From positions 548,566,205 through 548,630,204 of the forward strand of contig NC_092872.1 in assembly GCF_028372415.1 (NCBI RefSeq): a stretch of DNA of 64,000 bases. The letters run 5' to 3'. A program made the position numbers and the translations under genes. Shown here one piece after another: positions 20,884-31,917 of the stretch. This DNA is from Notamacropus eugenii (taxonomy: Eukaryota > Chordata > Mammalia > Diprotodontia > Macropodidae). The notes beneath the pieces were generated by a model that was not told the origin of the DNA, did not search any database, and saw only the letters and a list, made by a program, of their open reading frames with translations. The first letter of the stretch is position 1; every line of letters begins with the position of its first letter.

Positions 20884-21495
20884 TACATAAATAAAAAGAT
20901 TAATTAAAAAATATGTCATTCTCTCTAAATTTATACGACAAATAATGGTCAGAACAGAACCCAGTTTTCCTAACTATCAGGCCGGTATTCCTTCTGCTAC
21001 TTTAGACTGCGTGAAGAAAGTACTAAAAATAGTAGAAAGAATTTTTCTCAATAGAAAAATAAATCAAAGTAAAAATCCTAGAAAAATTATTAAGAATCAG
21101 GCCAAAGCAATAAACATATTTGTTTTGCTTAACTTTGTGTATGTAGCTAGTGTGCTCTGGGGCATTATCTCATAGCTAATATATAACCTCACTCTCTCAG
21201 GGTTCTAGGGATACCCTGAGGGGTTTGAGGGTGTCTCTTCTCTAATTCTATCAGCTCAAACCCTCTCAAAATATATTCCCTGCTACTGTTATTATGCCAA
21301 TGAGTAGCAGCTCAATTCCTTTTAACCACTTAACATAAATTAGCTTTTAGAAAGGGAGATATGGATGGCAATTAGTACATTCTCCTCTTCTCCCCTGCAC
21401 ATCAAGGCAAACTCCCCTATCTCTCATTGGTTTCTGGGAAAGGTGTACTCAGTCTTAGTTCACTTCATCCATAATATAGTTCCCATCAAATTATG
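20884..21495. other. Unassigned AT-rich sequence
   Basis: No repeat family recognised. An open frame of 76 codons (20945-21175) has no features. The frame and composition do not suggest a gene. Confidence 0.35.
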
Positions 21496-22118
21496 TCTTT
21501 AATTAATTAATTAATTTTTAAATTTTCTATATTCTGTTCCATAGGCTTTTAAGTTGTACATTTTCTCCCCTTTCCCAAGATAGCATGCAATCTGATGTAG
21601 GCTTTACATATACATTCATATTAAACCTATTTTCACATTAGTCATGTTGTACAGAAGAGTTATAACCAATGGAATGAACCATGAGGAAGAAGAAACAAAA
21701 CAAAAAAAAAGAGAGAAAATAGTATGCTTCAATCTGCATTCACACTCCATAGTTTTTTCTCCATCATGAGCCTTTTGGAGTTGTCTTAGAACCTTGCATT
21801 GCTTAGAAGAGCTAAATCTATCAAAAGTAGTCATTGCACAATGTGGCTACAACTGTGTACAATGTCCTCCTGGTTCTGCTCACTTCACTCATATCAGTTC
21901 ATATACATCTTTCCAGGTTTTTCAGAAGTCTACCTGCTCATCACTTCTTATAGCACAATAGTATTCCATTATATTCATATACCACAACTTGCTCTGCCAT
22001 TCTCCAATTGATGGGCATCCCCTCAATTTCCAATTCTTGGTCACCACAAAAAGAGTTGCTATGAATATCTTTGTATATATGGGTCCTTCTCCCATTTTTA
22101 TCATTTCTTTCATTCCCA
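21496..22118 (-). mobile_element. L1 3' end, minus strand, 5'-truncated
   Basis: Reverse complement of L1 text: 'attaattaattaatttttaa' as A-rich tail, 'acattagtcatgttgtacag', 'ctgctcacttcactcatatc', 'gccattctccaattgatggg', 'caattcttggtcaccacaaa'. The encoded tail on the minus strand corresponds to the same ORF2 end as the copy at 28.3-29.0 kb. Frames are broken. Confidence 0.8.
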
Positions 22119-23340
22119 CCAAATTCATACGTACATGACTATCAGCTGAGTGCTCACATCAGGCTACCAAGGGTCTGGGTCCTGAAGGTCACTCTGGAGT
22201 CAGTCTTTGCTCCTTGGGGCATCATGGCTGCAAAATCCAGACTCTGAATATGCCAAAACAATGTAATGCTCTCATAATCTCTTGAAATTTACAAGGTCAG
22301 AGTATCCAATTCCTTTAACCAAAAAAGAGGAACAAATTTCAAGGCAAGGAATTTAAGCCAGTGTTCACAGGCTACATGTTAGCCCTAGGTAGAATGGGTT
22401 CAAAGCCTCTCCCAGGACAACATTGTCTCCCACTGGACTTCATCAATGAAGGAGTCAAAACACCAGAGAACAATGAAAAAGAAAAAATGGCAGAGATCAA
22501 CCAAGCCATCTTGAAGGCATCCTGAGTTCTGTCCATACAGGCAATAGAAAAAAAAATTATCTTCCTGTGAATACCAGAGCAAAACCAGTTATCAAATGTC
22601 TATGCATTCTCAAACTATTGAAGATATTTCCGTCATACATCATCATCACAATTCTTCCAGAAGCAGATTCTTCAGCCTTTCTACATAGAGGAAAAACCAT
22701 CAGAACACTCTGGGTATAGGCTAGTCCATGTTACTAATATTTGTTACTAGGGTTTTGGTTTTTTCTTTTTTAGTAGAGGGCAAGGAACAAAAGGGTAAGA
22801 AAAAGATATTTTTGTTACAATTTTCTAAAAGTTTGGTTTAATTTTTTTAAATCAGTCCAAATGCTGAACATCTCAGAGCAATTTTTTAGAGCAGTTTTGT
22901 ATTCAGACCTCAGGTGAGTAAACTTCCTCCCTCACAAAGCTCCTTGCGCCCTGGCCAGAAGTAAGAGTTAGAAATAACAGTGGCTGAGCCTCTTCTTGCC
23001 AAGTGGCACTGGAGGAGATATGTACCAGCCTGCAATTTGGCCAAGGATCCCCAAGCATGTTCTGTGGTCTCACCAGCATGGGAGAAAATGAGAGGCTTAA
23101 TTAGTTTGTGGTTTTGAAGTACTTAAAATCACAGTCTTGCCGTACCAGGTTCTTTTGGGAAATGAACCAAAGATGATAGCTTCTGCAGAAAGCAGTGAAT
23201 TACTCAGTAGGCCAGACCTAGAGGCATATGGGATATCTCCAGGGGGGCCCATACAGCCCCCAATCAGAGGTATTAAGCCCATAGTCAATGTTTTGGTCTT
23301 CTGGAAAAAAAGGAATTAAAAGAACTGAATTATTTTCACT
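22119..23340. other. Unassigned 1.2-kb stretch without recognised repeats
   Basis: No SINE or LINE words seen. Minus-strand open frame 22400-22582 and plus-strand 23137-23319 are short; neither carries a motif I recognise. It could be a decayed retrocopy of a host mRNA or an unfamiliar mobile element. I see nothing decisive. Confidence 0.3.
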
Positions 23341-23921
23341 CTCAGCCTTCTCTACAGCTGTTAGCTCATCAATTTAATCTAACAATTATGCTCCTCCTAC
23401 ATGTAAGGCTCTATGCTAGTCTCTATGGAAGATAGAAATTAAGAATTCAATTTAACAAACATTTATTAAGTAATTTCTACTTGCAAAACCCTGCACTAGA
23501 CTCAGCAGAGGAAATAAAGATAAAGAATTCAGTTTAACAAACATTTATTAGGCACTTAATATGTGCTTTCAAGAGAGGTTAAATCTCACACTGGCTAGAA
23601 ATCTTATTGTGGAATCAGGAGCAGCTGGGATCAAATCTGACATCACTTAATCTCTTAGTACCAGAGACAGTTCTTTAAGACTATAAATTACAGAGAGCTG
23701 CCATTCTGCATGGGCAGAGGAAGAGTTTCCCACACCCATGAAATCACAGGTCTTTACCAATGTGTAAGGCACTATTCTAGGTTCTATGGAACCTACAGAG
23801 GTAAAATATTCAATTCCCTTCAATAAATACTTAATAAGCTTCTAAAAAGCATATATTAGGTAGTACTCTTTCCCTCAAGGGGCTTATAGTTGAGATGGTA
23901 AGATATATAATTATTATTGTT
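23341..23921 (-). repeat. Three L2-type tails in tandem, with a SINE
   Basis: Antisense L2 termini recur at about 23370-23440, 23445-23525 and 23528-23575; the last two start 'gaattcaatttaacaaacat' and 'gaattcagtttaacaaacat'. A sense SINE with the 'gaaatcacaggtc' end occupies about 23585-23750. A fourth L2-like piece lies at 23765-23900. Confidence 0.55.
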
Positions 23922-24105
23922 TGTCCTTTGTTTTCAAAGGAGACCAATGACATCAGGAAGGTAATGTCTTGACCGGCAAGTAAACTGGATTTAAGTGAGG
24001 CAGGGCTTGTGCAAAGTCACCAGCCTCACTCTCCCCTCCAGAGTCATCTGGGTCAAGTGGCAAGATAATCTAGATCAGGATGACTAAAGATAGCCCCAGA
24101 CGCAG
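23922..24105 (-). mobile_element. SINE sharing a tail with an RTE-like LINE
   Basis: Left end 'tttgtcctttgttttcaaag' and 'accaatgacatcaggaagg' match the ends at 31.95 and 35.07 kb. The body has 'gtcaccagcctcactctccc' and 'agagtcatctgggtcaagtg'. Since the LINE at 35.07 kb runs on the minus strand with this text as its 3' end, the SINE is also given minus. Confidence 0.65.
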
Positions 24106-24591
24106 TAGGATGTACATATAAATGAATGAAAAGACATTTATTAACTACTTAATACTATAGGTGCCATACATAGAGAAGACGTACATAAAGAAGGATCTTA
24201 CATTCTAAGATCCCTCAAGCATCTTACATTCTAATAGGAGAAAAGCCTCCATGTGTATACTTTGTGGTGGTCAAGGAAGAATAATCTGGAAGGTGAGTAG
24301 AACAATAGGTCAGTCCATTGACATACTCTTTCCAGAGACAATGGTTGTATTAATTTGATTATAGCTATCAGAACAAGAGCAGGGTGGAGCAGAAGGATCT
24401 CAGAGAAAATGACCAGAGTGAAGATTAAGATGAATAGTCCCAGGGAACTCAGAGGTGAGTGGTGTGGCACCTCAGACCATGGTCTGGATGACTAGCCTGG
24501 GGAATGGAGCAGCAACTGCAGGACAGAAAATGGCAGGGTAGAAGAGGATAAGGACCCACAGTCCTTATTATTATCATACATAGTTCATTGA
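24106..24591. repeat. L2-type tail and unassigned sequence
   Basis: 24120-24240 is antisense L2-like ('gacatttattaactacttaa', 'ttacattctaataggag'). 24260-24591 resembles the L2-internal antisense text ('agagaaaatgaccagagtga') but is too diverged to be sure. Confidence 0.4.
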
Positions 24592-24960
24592 GCAGATAGC
24601 CATGTGTCTTAGAGACCATATGGTGTGACAGAAAAAAGCCTGGAGTTGGAGTAAGACCTGTACTTGAACATGACCTTTAACACTTAGATCAAATCGACAA
24701 GCATTTGTTAAGGGACTATCAAACCATAGAACTATGAGCAGATAACTTACCCTCTAAGACTCCTTTCCCTCATCTGTAAAATGGAGATAATAATACCTGA
24801 AGTATCTATGCCACTTAAAAGAACTGAAGCTCAGAGGGATTATCTGTAAAACAGGGATCTACAGTATCTATGTCATGGAACTGTTGTGAAAATCAAGTTA
24901 GGCAATGAACACAAAGCATTTTGCAAACCCAAAAGTGCTATGGAAATGTCAGCCACTATT
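24592..24960 (+). repeat. CORE-SINE split by an L2-tail scrap
   Basis: Sense head 'ggagttggagtaagacctg', broken near 24690-24725 by 'gacaagcatttgttaaggg', then 'ctcatctgtaaaatggagat' and 'aaagcattttgcaaaccc'. Confidence 0.6.
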
Positions 24961-25033
24961 TTGACAATTTCCTGGGGTTAACCAAAGGAGAAAGGCAAGA
25001 TGAGCTCACATGTACTTGTTTGAAAGTCAGTCA

Positions 25034-25034
<1 letters not shown>

Positions 25035-25089
<55 letters not shown>
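25035..25089. repeat. (CA)n microsatellite
   Basis: About 27 uninterrupted CA units, long enough to be polymorphic. Confidence 0.97.
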
Positions 25090-25091
<2 letters not shown>

Positions 25092-25149
25092 GCACAGGCT
25101 AGAAGCTCCAAATCACAGCCAAAGAAGGTTGACCAGAATGGAAAGGACC

Positions 25150-25550
25150 AGAAACTTTGATATACAGGATTAGTTGGAGGAATGGGGAAAGGGAGGTGAT
25201 GTTTTAACTTAAGGAAGAGAGTTGTTAAAGGGAGATGAGAGAGCTGTCTTCAAATGTTTGGCAGCTGTCATATGGGAAAGAAATAAGACTTGTTTGGCTT
25301 GGCCACAGACTGTAAAATAAGGATCAATGGGTGGAAATTACATGGGGACAAATTTTGACTGAGAATAAGGAAGAACTTCCTGATACTTGGAATTAACCAA
25401 AAGTGGAATGGATGATTGTGAGTTAGTGAGTTCTCTGTTGAGGGAAATATTTAAGAAAAAGGTAGATGACCACTTGTCAGCAGTATCATGGTGCGATTTC
25501 TACTTCAAGTAGAGATTGATCTCTAAGATTCTCATCTGAAGACTGAAGTA
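25150..25550 (+). mobile_element. L3/CR1 LINE 3' end, sense
   Basis: 'gagctgtcttcaaatgtttg', 'gtcatatgggaaagaaata', 'aaaagtggaatggatgatt', 'agatgaccacttgtcagcag' follow the sense L3/CR1 3' region; it is the opposite-strand counterpart of the copy at 9648-11080. Confidence 0.7.
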
Positions 25551-26080
25551 TACAAGCTTTCACTTTCTTTCTTACTTTCTTTTTTTTCTTTTTGGCTTCT
25601 TCCATTTTCCTTCTTGAAGTTGGAAGCCAGAAGTACCCAAAGTCACCCAAAGCTTGAAGTTATCCCCAAGAAGCCTGAAGAAGACTGGAACTCTCTCACT
25701 CTTGTCACTCTGTCCTGCACCCCATTCATATCCATCAACAAAGGAAAGAGTGCTATATCGGTGGGTTTTGGATCAGGGAGTTACGCTTAAGTAAATTCTG
25801 CATAAAATAATTTTATTTATTGACAGTTCAAAATTCTCTTTTGTTCTCACTAAAATATTGTTGTGAATATTTTTATTGCTGGAATATGTTAATATTTTCA
25901 TGAAAGCAAAAAAAGGAATTATTTTCCATGATTACACACATATAGCCCATATCAGATTGCTTATCGTGGAGGTGAAGGGAATGGAGGGAGGGATGGAATT
26001 TGGAACTTAAAACTTTTTTTAATGTTAAAAATTGTTTTTACATGTAATTGTGAGGAAATAAAATATTATGTAAAAAAAAA
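25551..26080 (+). mobile_element. L1 3'UTR and flank
   Basis: From about 25800: 'ttccatgattacacacatat', 'gcccatatcagattgcttat', 'gagggagggatggaatttgg', 'tttttacatgtaattgtgag' and 'gaaataaaatattatg', ending in an A-run at 26072. 25555-25800 is unassigned. Confidence 0.7.
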
Positions 26081-27032
26081 GATTCTCATATTCTACGAGC
26101 ACTAAGGAAATGGGGAAGAAGCTTCCCTACCCAAATGAGAAAACAACAGATAACATGGAGGAAATGGATCACCTTATTAACAAGAATCATTTCTTGATAT
26201 TTAAGACTTTCCAAAAAGATGGAATATTTCTTTGCCTTCTGATTCCTATTTGCTACCCAGAAGTTCCATTCTTCTGAATAAGAATTCCAAGAGTTCCTGC
26301 TATGAGTTTCAGACCTCACAGCTTTTGCTGGAATAGTGCTGTGATCAAATACAGACTTTGGCCTCATTACTGCTGGAGTGTCATGTTCTGACTAAAGAAA
26401 CAGGCAATCATACTCATTAAGAAGTGCAGTGGAGTTTCACCATGACACTGGACTACTGATCCCAGCTGTCAAATAGCCTTATGACCATGTCCTGTTGGAT
26501 TATCAGTAATTAAAACCCCTGGATGGGTTCCAATAATACAGACCTTTATCCCAAGTTTCTCTTGGAATTATTATAAGGATCCACTGACTAGAATGACTTC
26601 ACCTCATAACAGAAAACCCCTGAATACCATCCAAAGTTGCCAGAGTTGCTCTATAGTGCAATCACGAAGGAAAATGTCAATTGATCATCATTTCTCAATT
26701 ATTTTTTTCCTATCTCCAAAATTAGCCAGGCAACAGTATCTCTCTCTGCCTACCAGGCTGGCTGCTGTCACATGTAGTGACTTGGAGATGCCCTGCAGAG
26801 TCAAACAATCTCTTATTATTCTTTTTAGAAACTCACATCAGACATTCCATTTACCCTTGCTCCCCATCTTCTTCCCTACATCACTCTCATCTGGAGGCCT
26901 CCCCAAAATAGCTCCAAACTGACAAAATGAGAATTCAGATTTTCAGCTTTTCATCAAAATTCACCTTTGGCTCAGAGTCAGAAGTACCTCAGAGGTCATT
27001 TACTTGAACCTCTTTCTGAAGCTGGAGTCATA
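26081..27032. other. Unassigned non-coding kilobase
   Basis: No recognised repeat from 26100 to 26960 apart from short SINE-like words near 26965-27030 ('cagagtcagaagtacctcag'). Open frames of 93-109 codons occur on both strands without domain or codon-bias support. A 109-codon plus-strand frame (26593-26922) is the longest. Confidence 0.35.
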
Positions 27033-27290
27033 TCTATACATCTGTTTCTGTCCAGTCATGTCTCTCTCTTCACAACCCCATTTGAGGTTTTCTTGACAAA
27101 GATACAGGAACAGTTTGCCATTTCTTTCTCCAGTTCATTTTACAGATGATGAAATTGAGGCAAAAGAGGTTTAGCAACACACCCAGGATCACACAACCAG
27201 TAAGTCTCAGAGGCTAGATTTGAACTCAGGAATATGAGTCTTCCTGACTCCTAGACTGCTCCTCTATCCACAACACCACCTAGAGGCCCT
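27033..27290 (-). mobile_element. MAR1/WALLSI-type SINE, antisense
   Basis: 'cttcacaaccccatttgag', 'gttttcttgacaaagatac', 'caggatcacacaaccagtaa', 'tgaactcaggaatatgagtc', ending in the head 'atccacaacaccacctag'. Confidence 0.82.
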
Positions 27291-27604
27291 TAAATGTCCT
27301 TAGCATTTAATAAATGCTTATTGATTGATAATTGAGTAACCGTTCATTGAATTGATTGAACTTCCCTGACAGGAAAAGTCTCAGCACCTCTGACCAAAAA
27401 CAAACAACCAATGCAGAAACTGGTACCCAAGAATTACAAACCATAGAAAAATGGGAAAATAAAATGAGGGGATGGAATTTCAAATTTTAAAATTTTCACT
27501 GCCTGGAAGTGATAGCTTGAACTGAAGAGTCATGAAAGTTGAAAAAAATATAACTTTGGTTCCTTCCTATTCAGAGCCCTTTAAGAGAGAGCTGCTGGGT
27601 CAAT
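27291..27604 (+). repeat. L2-type terminus and unassigned flank
   Basis: 27295-27335: 'cttagcatttaataaatgct' and 'tattgattgataattgag'. The rest is unrecognised. Confidence 0.5.
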
Positions 27605-27984
27605 TCATAATTCTATATTCGGAAGGTCATCTAATGCAATTTCTTCATTTTACAGATGAAGAAACTAAAGGGAATCCCAGAAAAGGGAAGTGAATTACTC
27701 AAGGTCACAGAGGCAGTAAATGATAGAGCTGGAATTCCAAACCAAGTCCTGGGACTCTGAGGTCTGAGTCCACTGTACCATGCTATCTGCCTGGTGGTGG
27801 CTTTCTGCTGTAATCTTTGTCCCAAGACCCATTGGTATGGCACTCTCCTTGTTGGAGGAGATGAAGGTCCTGCCCTACATGAGGCTTAGGATGGAGTTGG
27901 TGAGAGACAAGAGAGCACAGCTTTCACCAGTCTCCTTCACCTCGCCATGATGACAAGCACTTCACACACTCCTGGCTTCCAGCT
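27605..27984 (-). repeat. MIR antisense and unassigned flank
   Basis: 27620-27800: 'aaggtcatctaatgcaattt', 'cattttacagatgaagaaac', 'caaggtcacagaggcagtaa', 'actgtaccatgctatctgcc'. 27800-27984 is unassigned. Confidence 0.65.
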
Positions 27985-29375
27985 TCAAGAAAGAGAAAAG
28001 ACTGGAACTAGGCATAGACCAATGCCTAACACCGTACACAAGAATAAAGTCCAAATGGGTACACCATCTAGGTATAAAGATTGATACCATGGACAAACTG
28101 GAGGCACCAGAAATAGTGCATTTATTAGATTTATGGAGAAAGGAAGAATTTTTGACTAAAGAAGAGATAGAAAGCATTATGAAGTACAAGAGGGGTAATT
28201 TTGATTACATTAAACTGAAAAGTTTTTGCACAACCAAACCCAATGCAACCAAAATTCAGATGGATGTAGTATATTGGGAAAAAAATTTTTACAGCTAATC
28301 TTGGGAATAAAGGTCTCATTTCTAGAATATATAGAGAATTGAGTCAAATGTACAACATTACAAGTCATTCCCCAATTGATAAATGGTCAAAGGATATGAA
28401 CAGGCAATTTTCAGAGGAAGAAGTTAAAGATATCTATAATCATATGAAAAAATGCTCTAAATTGCTTTTGATTAGAGAGATGCAAATTAAAACAACTCTG
28501 AGGTACCACATCACACCTATCAGATGGGCAAACATGACAGAACAGGAAAATGATAAATGTTGGAGAGGATGTGGGAGAGTTGGAATACTAATTCATTGTT
28601 GGTGGAGCTGTGAGCTCATCCAACCATTCTGGAGAGCGATTTGGAACTATGCCCAAAGGGCTACAAAAATGTGCATACTCTTTGACCTAGCAATATCACT
28701 TCTAGGACTGTATCGCCAAGAGATCATAAAAATGGGAAAGGGTCCCACATGTACAAAAATATTTATAGCAACACTCTTTGCAGTGGCCAAGAACCAGAAA
28801 TCAAGGGGATGCCCATCAGTTGGGGAATGGCTGAATATATTATGGTATGTGAATGTAATGGAGTACTATTGTGCCATAAGAAATGATGAACAAGAAGACT
28901 TCAGGGAGGCCTGGAAAGACTTATATGATCTGATGCTGAGTGAAAGGAGCAGAACCAGGAGAACTTTGTACACAGTAATGACCACAGTGTGCGAGAGTTT
29001 TTTCTGATAGACTTGGAACTTCATAGCAATGCAAGGACTTAAAAAAAAATTCCCAATGATCTTCTAAGGCAAAATGCCTTCCACATCCAGAGAAAGAACT
29101 ATGGAATTCAATCACAGAATGTAGCAGATCATTTTTTTTGTGTGTATTTAATGTTTTGACTTGTTATATGATTTCTCCCATTTATGTTAGTTCTTCTACA
29201 CAGCATGACTATAGCGAAAATGTATTCAATAGGAATGTATGTGTAGATCCTATGTAGAATGTATGTATGCATGCCATCTTGGGAAGGGAGGGGGGTGGTG
29301 GGGAGTAGGTAGGGGAGAAAATCTAAGTTTTATACTAGTGATTGCAGAACACTAAAAATAAATAAAATTAATATA
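27985..29375 (+). mobile_element. L1 LINE: ORF2 C-terminal part and 3'UTR
   Basis: The best-preserved LINE here. From 'ctggaactaggcatagacc' it reads the end of ORF2, including the open frame 28339-29007 with CWRGCGRVGILIHCWW (the Cys-rich segment CX3CX7HX4-type near the L1 C-terminus), PFWRAIWNYA, GEWLNILWYVNVMEYY and a basic end. 28089-28298 encodes the part just upstream in another frame. The 3'UTR holds 'cacagcatgactatagcg' and a G-rich tract, with A-rich end near 29370. EN and RT domains are absent by 5' truncation, so it cannot move. Confidence 0.88.
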
Positions 29376-30090
29376 GAAAAATAAAATTAAAAAAAGAAAG
29401 AGAAAAGACAGAAAAAGCCAACCCCACTTCAGAATGCTGAAGGAAAAGAAGCTGGAAAGATATGAGAAGAGCTGGCAGTCTCCACCGTGTCCTTATTCCC
29501 AGCTGGCTACTCTAGAGATTTGGGGGGAGGTTTCCCTTGGATGAGATCTAGGACACTCTCCCTCTCTCAGTGGGGCTGAGTTATCGTGTTCCCAATGGAA
29601 GAACTCTTTCACCTTTATTTTACAGTATATATTCTCCTATATCTACACCTTCTCTGTTTTGCTGTAATTCAGATAAATGAATTTGTTTGCTATTTGTTAG
29701 TTGTGTTTACTGAGAAACTTTTATTAGATGAAAAAGGGGTCAAACCAGAGATATAAAACTTGAGGATCCCCTTTTCCCCCCAAAATGAGAAAAGGACTAA
29801 AAGTTAGATGGAATCCAATCATATCCCCTGTACAAACAATATCTAAGGGAGCTGATACTTCTAGTTCAAGACCCCCTCTGAGGAGAAAGAAGTGGCCTCT
29901 GGCCCCAGTCTCCTGCTTCCCCTCCTGACTGGAATGAATGTCTCCCTTGGAGAATCATGGGATGGATGAGGGGAGAGGGGAGACAAAAAGCTAGAGATTC
30001 TGCCTCCTTTCCAATCCACACAGCAACAGGACTCCCCACCACATGTGGCCTCCCCTCCCCATGGAGCTCTCCTTATCACTACATTACATG
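29376..30090 (+). mobile_element. LTR-like retrovirus fossil, copy A
   Basis: The block about 29440-29930 is homologous, in opposite orientation, to 46350-45860: shared words include 'gagctggcagtctc', 'gatgagatct', 'gtttgctatttg', 'gatataaa'. The order of a promoter-like half, a GATAAATG poly(A)-type word near 29675 and a trailing part fits an LTR. The edges are uncertain, no internal viral genes are seen next to it, and the family is not identified. Broken and old. Confidence 0.45.
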
Positions 30091-30224
30091 AAAAATTTAG
30101 TCAGTCTTGAGATATGTAGTGTCTGAATGACTTTCTCCACAAATGTACTTATAAGTGACCCAACCTTAGCATGGGTCTGAAGAGGGTCTCCAGCACCTAC
30201 AATAAGATTGGGAACCACAGAAGG
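30091..30224. other. Unassigned spacer
   Basis: No recognised feature. Confidence 0.3.
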
Positions 30225-30790
30225 GAGTCATGGGATTATAGATTTACAGGAGAAAAGGACCTTAGAGATCGTCTAATCCAGTGGTTTTCAAACTTTTTGG
30301 TCTCATGACCTCTTTACACTCTTAAAAATTATTAAGGACTCCCAAGAGCTTTTAATCACACGGGTTTATTCAGTGGTGTGCTGGTAAATGTATGTGCAAT
30401 ACAATTATTAACATTTTCTCCATAGCTTTCTTCAGTCTAGACAATCAACAGAACAATGAACCAATCCCTGATTTGTACTTTGGCAGTTTCTATGGTGTAT
30501 AACAAGCAGATCTCAAGAGGCAGTTAGAATTTGCTCTAGCTGTGACCTGGCTATATCAATCAATATTTACTATATTAGACATTAAAATATTTTGATACTA
30601 TTATGAAAATAATTTTGACCTTACAGAACCACTAAAAGGGTCTCAGGAATCCTCAAGAGTTCCCTGAGCACCATTGGTAAACAGCTAATTTTGTCTAATC
30701 CTTTCATTTTAGAGTTGGGGAAACTGCAGCCCAGAATGCAGAATATTGCCCAAGGTCATGGCGTTGATCTGTCAGTGGAGTATAGAGCGT
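30225..30790 (-). repeat. MIR antisense, split by a hAT element
   Basis: Left part 'gaccttagagatcgtctaat'; right part after 30692 'gtctaatcctttcatttt', 'ggggaaactgcagcccag' and 'attgcccaaggtcatgg'. The two halves join precisely at the duplicated gtctaatc. Confidence 0.7.
30279..30692 (+). mobile_element. hAT DNA transposon fragment (Arthur1-like)
   Basis: Begins 'cagtggttttcaaacttttt', 'ggtctcatgacctctttac', 'actcttaaaaattattaagg', as in the Arthur1 (hAT-Tip100) family as I remember it, with 'ttactatattagacattaaa' further in. GTCTAATC occurs immediately left (30271-30278) and again at 30693-30700, a perfect 8-bp target duplication. The right terminal repeat is decayed. Non-coding. Confidence 0.7.
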
Positions 30791-30984
30791 AAGACTTTAA
30801 TAAAAGTGGAAGATATGCAACTACCCAAAGAAAGTCCTATTAGCCAGAGGCTACTACTCAGAGCAATATTTTTCTTCTATCTGAATTTTTTTTTCCTACA
30901 GTGGGTAGATAAAGTACCTAGGTAAGAACAGAAAAAATGTGTGAGGGACCCCAAGCCATCTTTTGCTTCTGAAGAAGCAAAAAA
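30791..30984. other. Unassigned spacer
   Basis: No recognised feature. Confidence 0.3.
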
Positions 30985-31142
30985 AGCTGGGGCAGATAGA
31001 TGGTCCAGTGCATAAATCACTGGCCCTGAAGTCAGAAGGACCAAGTTCACAAGTTCCAAGTTGACCACAGACACTTACTAGTTGTGTGACCCTGGGCAAA
31101 TCACTTAACCCTGATTGCCTCAAAAAAAAAAAAAAAAAAAAG
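30985..31142 (+). mobile_element. SINE with simple poly(A) tail
   Basis: Head 'ggggcagatagatggtccag', 'ggccctgaagtcagaagg', core 'gtgtgaccctgggcaaatc', then A20 at about 31121-31140. Lacks the RTE and L2 tails, so presumably L1-mobilised; the intact A-run suggests it is among the younger insertions. Confidence 0.8.
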
Positions 31143-31503
31143 GAATAACATAAGAAGTAAGGAAGCCGGGCTATAAGGAGAGAAACATAAGAGTCATTAA
31201 AGCGCACTAAGCTTAAAAGTTCGAAACTTTGTTGTTCTTATCTATATGATCTTTGCCAACACTCTGGGCCTGTGCTCTTCATCTACAAAAGAAAGGGTTT
31301 TATCCTTCCAAGCTCAAACCCCAAGAGCTGGTCTGGATGTGATCTAGAGGCGAGATTTCAAGCTGGATGGCATCGTAGAATTCTACTCCACCTCCCTCAT
31401 TTTACAAAACAATAAATTAGCAAGCATTTTTTATTAAATTTTATTTTTAAAAATCATCAAGCATTTATGTTTATCTCTCCCATCTCCTCTCCCACTACCA
31501 AAA
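31143..31503. other. Unassigned non-coding sequence
   Basis: No recognised repeat. AT-rich from 31400. Confidence 0.35.
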
Positions 31504-31544
31504 AGAAGAAGAAGAAGAAGAAGAAGAAGAAGAAGAAGAAGAAG
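31504..31544. repeat. (GAA)n microsatellite
   Basis: About 13 GAA units, uninterrupted. Confidence 0.97.
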
Positions 31545-31917
31545 CTCTTATAACAAATATGCATAGTCAAGCAAAAGAAATTCTCATATTGGCCATGTCC
31601 AGGGCCAGTGCCCATGCTCTAACTTGATTGTTAAAGTTTAAAGTTCAGGGCACAATTTATGGTTTTGTTGATTTCCTAGTCTTAAGAGTATGATGGAGAA
31701 AGTGCTAATAGGGCATATTGAAACACTTGGAAGTGTTCCTCACATACTTTTTTCCTTCTCTTGAGCCCTGGGAATGTACTGATTGTGTATCTCATTCTGC
31801 ATATTTAATGCAGTACTTCTCTTTCAAAAGGCAGGGGAGGATGCTTCAACGTTGGTGCTTTGGAATCATGATTGATCACTATACTGATCAGAGTTCTTGG
31901 CTCTTTTCAAAAGGTTT
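31545..31917. other. Unassigned non-coding sequence
   Basis: A 96-codon plus-strand frame begins at 31718 and runs into the L2/SINE below; without domain features. Judged chance. Confidence 0.35.

Noticed and set aside
26593-26922. 109-codon plus-strand frame
   Set aside because: No domain, no splice support and no convincing codon pattern; length is within chance for a 64-kb window.
28339-29007. 222-codon open frame as a possible host gene
   Set aside because: Residues such as CWRGCGRVGILIHCWW and GEWLNILWYVNVMEYY are the C-terminal end of L1 ORF2, and the L1 3'UTR follows directly.
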